Shown piece after piece: positions 1 to 4,484 of a stretch of DNA of 6,497 bases. Positions within the stretch are counted from its first letter, which is position 1. Every line of letters begins with the position of its first letter. The translations under genes were made by a program, and so were the position numbers. The DNA comes from an uncultured Clostridia bacterium (GTDB lineage: Bacteria; Bacillota; Clostridia; Christensenellales; Borkfalkiaceae), in NCBI GenBank assembly GCA_944338265.1, contig CALVLO010000083.1:1-6497 (forward strand), in the 5' to 3' direction. Under the pieces are notes generated by a model that worked only from the letters and a program-made list of their open reading frames with translations, searched no databases and was not told the origin of the DNA.

Positions 1-426
1 GCGGGCAACCTCGCGCAGATGAAGGAGCGCATCAAGGCGTACGGCGAGGCGCGCGCCGCCGAGGCGTGCGGCGTCGGTGTTCCGACGCTCCGCGACGTCG
101 TCTCCGAGCTGTTGAAACCCGGGCGCGACCCGCGCGACGAGCTCCCGCCCCCGCTTTTGCGCACCGACGTTTTGGAGATCAAAGACCTGATGCCCGGCAT
201 GGAGCTCAAGGGCACGGTGCGCAACGTCATCGATTTCGGCGCGTTCGTCGATATCGGCGTGCATCAGGATGGGCTCGTGCACATTTCGCAGATCTGTGAT
301 AAGTTTATCCGCCATCCCTCCGAGGTGCTCTCGGTGGGGGACGTCGTCACCGTCTGGGTCAAAGAGGTGGACGAAAAGAAGAAGCGCATCTCGCTCACCA
401 TGAAGCGCCCGCGCGAAAAGAAGTGA
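1..426 (+). CDS. tex: Tex transcription accessory protein, C-terminal fragment
   Basis: The reading frame is open from base 1 and ends at TGA 424-426, leaving 141 residues of a protein that is normally a little over 700. Fragment residues about 67-136 form an S1 RNA-binding domain, recognisable by GTVRNVIDFGAFVDIG, the GLVHIS turn and the closing VGDVVTVWVKEVD with KKRISLTM. The preceding segment, with LRDVVSELLKPGRDPR, is the linker typical of Tex between its helix-hairpin-helix region and S1. Tex is a cytoplasmic nucleic-acid-binding protein linked to transcription and RNA turnover. Its YqgF-like nuclease fold and helix-hairpin-helix domains would lie upstream of the window. The protein ends only a few residues after S1, in a short basic tail. 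The gene is followed by a hairpin terminator, so it is probably the last gene of its transcript. Identity is confident; anything about its N-terminus is not visible. Confidence 0.93.
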   Translation, partial: AGNLAQMKERIKAYGEARAAEACGVGVPTLRDVVSELLKPGRDPRDELPPPLLRTDVLEIKDLMPGMELKGTVRNVIDFGAFVDIGVHQDGLVHISQICDKFIRHPSEVLSVGDVVTVWVKEVDEKKKRISLTMKRPREKK

Positions 427-432
427 TCGTTT

Positions 433-467
433 GCCCGCCTGCACGCCCTGTGCACGGCGGGCATTTT
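433..467 (+). terminator. Rho-independent terminator after tex
   Basis: A GC-rich hairpin lies 6 bases after the tex stop. GCCCGCC (433-439) pairs with GGCGGGC (456-462), and TGCAC (440-444) pairs with GTGCA (450-454) around a 5-base loop, with one bulged C at 455. The tail is short, ATTTT (463-467), so release may be incomplete. It separates tex from the promoter of the next operon. Confidence 0.75.
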
Positions 468-517
468 GCACGGAAACATTTCCCTGTAAAAAATTTATCA
501 TATTTTTTTATTACAAA

Positions 518-546
518 TTGACTTTTTGTCATGAGTGTGATATACT
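518..546 (+). promoter_or_regulatory. Sigma-A promoter of the epimerase operon
   Basis: TTGACT (518-523) is separated by exactly 17 bases from TATACT (541-546), and TG at 538-539 gives an extended -10. Both hexamers are one base from consensus. A run of A/T-rich sequence at about 488-517 resembles an UP element. The expected transcription start is near 552, giving a leader of about 28 bases before the ATG at 581. A short dyad, TGAC-N5-GTCA (519-531), overlaps the -35 and could be an operator. Confidence 0.87.
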
Positions 547-570
547 TCATAATAACCAAAGAAAAGAGTT

Positions 571-574
571 GGAG
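571..574 (+). promoter_or_regulatory. Ribosome binding site fixing the 581 start
   Basis: GGAG sits 6 bases before ATG 581. The frame is open further upstream, back to a TTG at 431, but that stretch covers the terminator and promoter. This site and the promoter together place the real start at 581. Confidence 0.8.
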
Positions 575-580
575 AACTGC

Positions 581-2116
581 ATGAAGATCGCCATGACGGG
601 AGCGAGCGGGCACATGGGCTCGGAAGCGCTCCGCCAAACGCTGGAACTCCCCGATGCGGAAGTGCGCGTGCTGCTCACGCGCCGCCGCCGCAATCATAAA
701 CTTGCCAAAAAACTCAAAAAGAGATACGGCGCGCGCGTCGAGATCCTCTTCGGCGACGTCTCCGAGCAGGAGACGTGCGAAAAGCTCGTAGAGGGGACGG
801 ACTATGTGGTGCACATGGCGGCGGTCATCCCGCCCCGTTCGGATGCCGACTACGCCGCGAGCGAGGCTTGCAACGAACGCGGCGCCATGCTGCTCGCCGA
901 TGCCATCCTCCGCATGCCGCGGCAGGCAAAGTTCATCGATATCACCTCCATCGCCCTCTACGGCTGCCGCAACGAGAAGCATCCCTTCTGCCGCGTCGGC
1001 GATCCGCTTGTCATCAGCCCGTTCGATATGTATTCGCTGCACAAGCTGCGCGGCGAACGGTATGTGCTCGAGGCAGGGCTCGTGCACTTTGCGGTACTGC
1101 GGCAGACGGCGATGCTGCATCCCGATATGATCGAGAGTAACATGAGCGACGGGCTCATGTTCCACACCAACCTCAACGCTCCTCTCGAATGGGTGAGCGC
1201 GCGCGATTCGGGCTATCTCATCCGCCGCATCCTTGAAGACGACAGCACAAACGAGCTCTCCGATTTTTGGAACAGGGTATACAACATCGGCGGCGGCTTG
1301 CACGGGCGGCAGACGGGATACGATACCTTCCGCGTGGGTTTTTCCGTCATCGGCGGGAGCGCGGAGAAGTTCTTCCGCCCCGCGTGGATGGCTTCGCGCA
1401 ACTTCCACGGCGTGTGGATGGCGGATGGCGGGGTGCTCGAAGAGCGCTTCCACTATCAGCGCGACGGCGTGGAGGAGATCTGGGCAGATCTGAAGCGCAA
1501 GCACCGAATCTATCGGCTTGCAAAGCTCGTGCCTGCGGCGCTCATCCGCAAATGCTTCTTCGGCAGGCTGTTAAATCACCCCAATTCGCCCATGCGCTGG
1601 CGCAGGGATGGGGACGAGGCGCGCGTGTTCGCCTTTTACGGCGGCGAGGCGCGTGCGAACGCCATCCCCAAAGATTGGCGCAGTGTCAAGCTCATCGCAA
1701 GGGGAGACTTCGGCGATTACGACAGGATGCGGGACGAAGCCGCGGCTTTGCGCGAGGGGAGGCTCCTCTCGCACGGGTTCGATGACGGCAAGCCCCTTTC
1801 GGCATGGACGGCGGAGGATGCCCGCTCGGCGGCGGAGTTCCGCGGCGGGGCGTGCCTGCAATTTGAAGATGTCCGCAAGCGCGCCCTTTGGAAGTGCGCG
1901 GCGGGGCATACCTTTGAGGCGACGCCCTACACGGTGATGGGCGCGGGGCATTGGTGCCCTCAGTGCGCGCCGCAGCCTTGGGATTTCGATCTGCAGGCAA
2001 AGACAAACGCCTTTTACGCACAGGTCTGGTACGATACGCACGATTGCGATGAGGACGTCTCCTACACGCTCGACGGCGCGGGGAAGGCGGCGCTCACGCA
2101 TACGGAGGAAGCATGA
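581..2116 (+). CDS. NAD(P)-dependent epimerase/dehydratase-like protein with C-terminal zinc module
   Basis: This 511-residue protein begins with an extended short-chain dehydrogenase/reductase (SDR) domain, roughly residues 1-290. It shows the dinucleotide-binding glycine motif TGASGHMG (6-13), an acidic end to the third strand (D59), the VVHMAAVIPP strand (76-85), and the catalytic set S123, Y151 and K155 in a YSLHK motif. The basic stretch RRRRNHK (34-40) after the second strand suggests NADP rather than NAD, which is inference. A typical extended SDR has about 310-340 residues; here some 200 more follow. Residues 437-462 carry C439, H443, C459 and C462 in a WKCxxGHxF...CPxC pattern, which looks like a treble-clef or zinc-ribbon site. 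Residues 340-430 resemble nothing I recognise. Substrate is unknown; nucleotide sugar is only the commonest case in the family. The last codons overlap the next gene by ATGA, so the two are probably translated together. The C-terminal layout probably matches a clostridial family annotated only as epimerase. Confidence 0.88.
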   Translation: MKIAMTGASGHMGSEALRQTLELPDAEVRVLLTRRRRNHKLAKKLKKRYGARVEILFGDVSEQETCEKLVEGTDYVVHMAAVIPPRSDADYAASEACNERGAMLLADAILRMPRQAKFIDITSIALYGCRNEKHPFCRVGDPLVISPFDMYSLHKLRGERYVLEAGLVHFAVLRQTAMLHPDMIESNMSDGLMFHTNLNAPLEWVSARDSGYLIRRILEDDSTNELSDFWNRVYNIGGGLHGRQTGYDTFRVGFSVIGGSAEKFFRPAWMASRNFHGVWMADGGVLEERFHYQRDGVEEIWADLKRKHRIYRLAKLVPAALIRKCFFGRLLNHPNSPMRWRRDGDEARVFAFYGGEARANAIPKDWRSVKLIARGDFGDYDRMRDEAAALREGRLLSHGFDDGKPLSAWTAEDARSAAEFRGGACLQFEDVRKRALWKCAAGHTFEATPYTVMGAGHWCPQCAPQPWDFDLQAKTNAFYAQVWYDTHDCDEDVSYTLDGAGKAALTHTEEA

Positions 2117-2979
2117 GAGCGGTATTCGTCTGCTTTTCGGGTACGGGAAATACGAAGAAGGTCTGCGAGGCGCTCGCCGCGGCTTGGCGCGCCCGCGGGC
2201 ACGAGGGCGAAGTGGCGATGCTGCGCGCCGATCTGCCCGCGCCCTCGGCTGCGGGGGCGGACAGGCTGATCGTCGCTTATCCCGTGCACGGGTTCAACGC
2301 GCCCGCGCCCGTTCTTTCGTGGCTTTCCGCGCTGCCTGCGGGCGGCGGACAGCGCGTCTTTTTGGTGCGCACCTCGGGCGAGCCGCTCTCGCTCAACGAT
2401 GCCGCCGTGCTCAAACCGGCGCGCATCCTCGGCAAAAAGGGATACTGCGTGGCGGGCGATCTGCATTACGTCATGCCCTATAATATCATCTTCCGCCATT
2501 CCGACGGCATGGCTTCCCGCATGTGGCGGGCGGCAGAACGCCGCATGGAGGGGGATGCCGCCTGCATCGAGGCAGGGGTCGGCTCGCTCCCCGCGGTAGG
2601 GCTTTGGGGACGCGCCGTCTCGGCGGTGTGCCGCATCGAACACGCCGCCGCACCGCTCATCGGGCGGGGTTTCCGCGCGACGGATGCGTGCATCGGCTGC
2701 GGGCTCTGCGCGCGTGCCTGCCCGCAGGAGAATATCAAAATGGAGGGCGGCCGCCCCGTCTTCGGGAAGGCGTGCGTCATCTGCATGGCATGCGCCTTCG
2801 GCTGCCCCAAGGATGCCCTCCGCATCGGCGTGCTCAACGGCTGGCGGGTGAACGGCGGGTACGATTTCGATGCGCCGCCCGCCGCGGACGAGGAGGTCTG
2901 CTCCTACTGCCGCCGCTCCTATCTCAACTACTATCACAGCGCGGAGCAGGAGGAGATGGAGGAAGTGCCCGCCGAATAA
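2113..2979 (+). CDS. EFR1-type flavodoxin-ferredoxin fusion protein
   Basis: This is a soluble electron-transfer protein of 288 residues. Residues 1 to about 155 are a flavodoxin-like domain: the FMN phosphate loop is FSGTGNT (8-14), and YPVHGFNAP (56-64) fits a flavin-contacting loop. Residues 190-235 form a bacterial ferredoxin domain with two complete [4Fe-4S] motifs: C193, C196, C199, C203 followed by P, and C221, C224, C227, C231 followed by P. An extra CSYC pair (C263, C266) lies near the acidic C-terminus. Architecture and length match the EFR1 family of anaerobic Clostridia, whose physiological role is poorly known. ATG 2113 overlaps the stop of the epimerase-like gene, with GGAGG at 2104-2108, so translational coupling is likely. 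It may pass electrons to or from its upstream neighbour, but no sequence evidence proves this. Family identity is firm; the partner is not. Confidence 0.9.
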   Translation: MRAVFVCFSGTGNTKKVCEALAAAWRARGHEGEVAMLRADLPAPSAAGADRLIVAYPVHGFNAPAPVLSWLSALPAGGGQRVFLVRTSGEPLSLNDAAVLKPARILGKKGYCVAGDLHYVMPYNIIFRHSDGMASRMWRAAERRMEGDAACIEAGVGSLPAVGLWGRAVSAVCRIEHAAAPLIGRGFRATDACIGCGLCARACPQENIKMEGGRPVFGKACVICMACAFGCPKDALRIGVLNGWRVNGGYDFDAPPAADEEVCSYCRRSYLNYYHSAEQEEMEEVPAE

Positions 2980-2990
2980 GGGCGGGGCAG

Positions 2991-3004
2991 GCGGGCGGTC
3001 CCGC
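2991..3004 (+). other. Small hairpin next to the cysK ribosome binding site
   Basis: GCGGG (2991-2995) and CCCGC (3000-3004) can pair around a 4-base CGGT loop. The hairpin ends directly against the AGGAGG at 3005-3010. It has no U-tract and is not a terminator. It might influence ribosome loading, but in GC-rich sequence a 5-bp stem can arise by chance. Confidence 0.35.
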
Positions 3005-3017
3005 AGGAGGAAAGGAT

Positions 3018-3944
3018 ATGGCGGTCTACGCTTCGATCGCGGACATGGTAGGGGGTACGCCCCTCTTGGAGCTGAAAAATTACGCCGCCGCACGCGGGCT
3101 TGGTGCGCGGCTGTTTGCAAAATTGGAGCACTTTAACCCCGCGGGCTCCGTGAAGGACCGCGTTGCCGTGCAGATGATCGCGGCGGCAGAGGCGAGCGGA
3201 AAGTTGCGGGCGGGGAGCGTCATCATCGAGCCCACCTCCGGCAATACGGGCATCGGGCTTGCCGCTATTGCCCGCGCCAAGGGGTATCGCGTGATCCTGA
3301 CCATGCCCGAGACGATGAGCGCCGAGCGCCGCAGCCTCCTTGCCGCATACGGCGCGGAGATCGTGCTCACAGAGGGCGCAAAGGGGATGGCGGGCGCCAT
3401 CGCCAAGGCGAAGGAGCTCGCAGCCCAAACGGCGGGGAGCTTTATCCCCGATCAGTTCTCCAATCCCGCCAACCCGCAGGCGCACTATCTTACGACGGGT
3501 CCGGAGATCTTTCGCGATCTGCAAGGAAAGGTGGATGCGTTCGTCTCCGCGGTGGGGACGGGCGGCACGCTCTCGGGAACGGGGCGCTATCTCAAAGAAA
3601 AGAACGCCGCCGTGCACGTCGTCGCCGTCGAGCCCGCGGCTTCGCCCGTGCTCTCGGGCGGGAAGGCGGGCGCGCACAAGATCCAAGGCATCGGCGCGGG
3701 CTTTGTGCCCGCGGTGTTCGACCGCTCCGTCTGCGACGAGGTGATCGCCGTCTCGGATGAGGATGCCTTCGCCTATGCCCGCGCGCTCGGGCGCACGGAG
3801 GGCGTGCTCGTCGGCATCTCCTCGGGTGCGGCGCTCGCGGCGGCAAGCGCAATTGCGGCGCGCCCCGCATTTTACGGGAAAAACGTCGTCGTGCTCTTCC
3901 CGGATGGTGCCGACCGCTATCTCTCTACCGAGCTCTTTGCCTGA
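3018..3944 (+). CDS. cysK: Cysteine synthase (O-acetylserine sulfhydrylase)
   Basis: The 308-residue product is a full-length fold-type II pyridoxal-phosphate enzyme. It replaces the acetyl group of O-acetyl-L-serine with sulfide to give L-cysteine in the cytoplasm. The cofactor lysine is K46 within NPAGSVKDR; most relatives have NPGGSVKDR. The substrate loop is TSGNTG (73-78), the phosphate-binding loop GTGGT (180-184), and SSG (268-270) contacts the pyridine ring. KIQGIGAGF (221-229) and the final DRYLSTELF are also characteristic. The start is fixed by AGGAGG at 3005-3010, 7 bases before ATG 3018. It lies 38 bases after the ferredoxin gene with no terminator or promoter between, so it is probably the third gene of that operon. 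No T-box or SAM riboswitch is visible upstream. CysK fits better than CysM, although the two subfamilies are not always separable by eye. Confidence 0.94.
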   Translation: MAVYASIADMVGGTPLLELKNYAAARGLGARLFAKLEHFNPAGSVKDRVAVQMIAAAEASGKLRAGSVIIEPTSGNTGIGLAAIARAKGYRVILTMPETMSAERRSLLAAYGAEIVLTEGAKGMAGAIAKAKELAAQTAGSFIPDQFSNPANPQAHYLTTGPEIFRDLQGKVDAFVSAVGTGGTLSGTGRYLKEKNAAVHVVAVEPAASPVLSGGKAGAHKIQGIGAGFVPAVFDRSVCDEVIAVSDEDAFAYARALGRTEGVLVGISSGAALAAASAIAARPAFYGKNVVVLFPDGADRYLSTELFA

Positions 3945-3954
3945 GCGGCGCAAA

Positions 3955-3972
3955 AAAATTTAGAAAAATTTT
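3955..3972 (+). terminator. Weak A/T-only hairpin after cysK
   Basis: AAAATTT (3955-3961) can pair with AAATTTT (3966-3972) around an AGAA loop. The stem has no G-C pair, so it would be a poor terminator. The same A-tracts, and the one at 3984-3989, lie upstream of the tRNA promoter and may act mainly as UP-element sequence. No better terminator follows cysK, so some read-through into the tRNA genes is possible. Confidence 0.3.
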
Positions 3973-3992
3973 CTTGACGTGCGAAAAAACGC

Positions 3993-4021
3993 TTGCTTTT
4001 GTTTGGTGGATATGGTATATT
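3993..4021 (+). promoter_or_regulatory. Sigma-A promoter of the tRNA cluster
   Basis: TTGCTT (3993-3998) and TATATT (4016-4021) are 17 bases apart, with TG at 4013-4014 as an extended -10. A-tracts upstream (3952-3958, 3964-3968, 3984-3989) are in UP-element position, as is common for stable RNA genes. The predicted start near 4028 leaves only about 8 bases before tRNA-Val. A TTGACG at 3974-3979 is too far from the -10 to be its -35. Confidence 0.75.
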
Positions 4022-4035
4022 AGTCAAGCAAGTTC

Positions 4036-4111
4036 GGAAGCATAGCTCAGCTGGGAGAGCATCTGCCTTACAAGCAGAGGGTCACAGGTTCGAGCCCTGT
4101 TGTTTCCACCA
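4036..4111 (+). tRNA. tRNA-Val (anticodon TAC)
   Basis: A complete 76-base cloverleaf with encoded CCA. The acceptor stem is GGAAGCA (4036-4042) with TGTTTCC (4101-4107), including a G-U pair at the fifth position. The anticodon stem is TCTGC/GCAGA (4062-4066 and 4074-4078), and the loop CTTACAA puts TAC at 4069-4071, reading GUA and probably other valine codons. The T stem ACAGG/CCTGT encloses TTCGAGC (4089-4095). The discriminator base is A4108. First gene of the Val-Gly-Cys cluster. Confidence 0.97.
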
Positions 4112-4113
4112 AC

Positions 4114-4241
4114 ACAGCGCGGAATCAAAGATTATGCGGGAATAGCTCAGTGGTAGAGCGTCACCTTGCCAAGGTGAATGTCGCGGGTTCGAGTCTCGTT
4201 TCCCGCTCCAAACGTAGATTTCCGCGCTGTTTTTATTTTTT
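4114..4241 (+). other. Long-range 11-bp stem around tRNA-Gly followed by a U-tract
   Basis: ACAGCGCGGAA (4114-4124), in the Val-Gly spacer, is a perfect reverse complement of TTCCGCGCTGT (4220-4230), just past tRNA-Gly. The second arm runs directly into T5-A-T6 (4230-4241). In RNA this is the layout of an intrinsic terminator whose loop is the folded tRNA-Gly. It could also be a double-stranded processing site. The arms are seen directly; the function is inferred. Confidence 0.6.
4136..4210 (+). tRNA. tRNA-Gly (anticodon GCC)
   Basis: A complete 75-base cloverleaf with encoded CCA (4208-4210). The acceptor stem GCGGGAA (4136-4142) pairs perfectly with TTCCCGC (4200-4206), and the discriminator is T4207. 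The anticodon stem TCACC/GGTGA encloses TTGCCAA, giving GCC at 4168-4170. The T stem holds two G-U pairs around the TTCGAGT loop (4188-4194). It lies 24 bases after tRNA-Val, so both are cut from one transcript. It is bracketed by an unusual inverted repeat. Confidence 0.97.
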
Positions 4242-4266
4242 GCCCCAAAGCAGATCGTTTCGGGGC
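4242..4266 (+). other. Imperfect hairpin between tRNA-Gly and tRNA-Cys
   Basis: GCCCC (4242-4246) pairs with GGGGC (4262-4266). With one bulged C the stem can extend through AAA/TTT (4247-4249 and 4258-4260). It follows the U-tract at 4230-4241 and precedes tRNA-Cys by 6 bases. It has no U-tract of its own, so a role in processing or simply in spacing is more likely than termination. Confidence 0.4.
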
Positions 4267-4272
4267 GGGTTT

Positions 4273-4347
4273 GGCGCCATAGCCAAGAGGTAAGGCAAGG
4301 GTCTGCAAAACCCTGACTCCCCGGTTCAAATCCGGGTGGCGCCTCCA
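4273..4347 (+). tRNA. tRNA-Cys (anticodon GCA)
   Basis: A complete 75-base cloverleaf with encoded CCA (4345-4347). The acceptor stem GGCGCCA (4273-4279) pairs with TGGCGCC (4337-4343), with discriminator T4344. The anticodon stem AGGGT/ACCCT encloses CTGCAAA, placing GCA at 4305-4307. The T stem is CCCGG/CCGGG around TTCAAAT. It lies 62 bases after tRNA-Gly with no promoter visible in that gap, so it appears to depend on transcription passing the U-tract at 4230-4241. It is the last gene of the cluster. Confidence 0.97.
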
Positions 4348-4350
4348 ATG

Positions 4351-4388
4351 AAACGGTTTGCGGGGTCGTTCCCGTTGACCGTTTTTTT
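4351..4388 (+). terminator. Intrinsic terminator of the tRNA cluster
   Basis: AAACGGT (4351-4357) pairs with ACCGTTT (4378-4384), and an inner stem GCGGG/CCCGT (4360-4364 and 4371-4375) forms around a 6-base loop. Seven T residues (4382-4388) follow. It begins 3 bases after the CCA of tRNA-Cys and is the clearest terminator in the window. Confidence 0.88.
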
Positions 4389-4404
4389 ACTTTCTCGCCG
4401 AAAA

Positions 4405-4421
4405 CCGCCCGCTGCGGGCGG
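4405..4421 (-). terminator. GC hairpin, possible minus-strand terminator
   Basis: CCGCCCG (4405-4411) and CGGGCGG (4415-4421) form a 7-bp stem with a 3-base loop. On the + strand it is followed by CAAAAA, with no U-tract. On the - strand it is followed by TTTT (4404-4401), so it could stop transcription coming from beyond the window's right end. No - strand gene is visible here, so it may equally be a leader hairpin of the ATPase gene. Confidence 0.3.
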
Positions 4422-4436
4422 CAAAAAGGGGAGAGA

Positions 4437-4451
4437 TGCCGCACGGCGGCA
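4437..4451 (+). other. Leader hairpin upstream of the ATPase gene
   Basis: TGCCGC (4437-4442) and GCGGCA (4446-4451) can pair around ACG. It lies about 20 bases before the GGGAGG ribosome binding site. No promoter matching sigma-A consensus is found between 4389 and 4484, so how this leader is transcribed is unclear. It matches no riboswitch that I recognise. Confidence 0.3.
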
Positions 4452-4471
4452 AAGAATACAGGAAGTTTTTT

Positions 4472-4477
4472 GGGAGG
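4472..4477 (+). promoter_or_regulatory. Ribosome binding site that sets a TTG start
   Basis: GGGAGG lies 7 bases before TTG 4485, an ideal spacing. The next in-frame ATG is inside the first membrane segment, far too late. The peptide starting at this TTG has the usual N-terminus of the ATPase family, so the non-ATG start is well supported. Confidence 0.85.
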
Positions 4478-4484
4478 TCATATT

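Noticed and set aside
431..580. 50-residue N-terminal extension of the epimerase-like protein from TTG 431
   Set aside because: It would start inside the tex terminator and cover the promoter. ATG 581 has a ribosome site and begins exactly at the first strand of the SDR fold.
395..1504. 369-residue open frame on the - strand
   Set aside because: It lies antisense to the epimerase-like gene, is rich in H, A and R as expected for the reverse of GC-rich coding DNA, and shows no domain.
2980..3017. T-box or SAM riboswitch control of cysK
   Set aside because: The gap is only 38 bases and contains just a 5-bp hairpin and the ribosome binding site.
2062..3953. Long - strand frames opposite the ferredoxin and cysK genes
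   Set aside because: Both are shadows of well-identified + strand genes, with low-complexity R/A/H-rich peptides and no recognisable motif.
4036..4347. Integration or attachment site at the tRNA genes
   Set aside because: No integrase, no repeated tRNA 3' end and no foreign-looking sequence is present in the window.
4375..4404. TTGACC (4375-4380) as the -35 of an ATPase promoter
   Set aside because: It is part of the tRNA terminator stem, and no -10-like hexamer lies 16-18 bases downstream.
4082..4444. 120-residue open frame on the - strand across the three tRNA genes
   Set aside because: It is the well-known spurious product of tRNA antisense strands (GFEPGSQ, RDSNPRHS, QQGSNL). All three tRNAs fold perfectly on the + strand.
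4423..4484. A yybP-ykoY (Mn2+) riboswitch upstream of the cation ATPase, suggested by AAAAAGGGGAGAG
   Set aside because: The leader is too short and lacks the closing partner strand and the conserved inner bases; only the first few bases resemble it.
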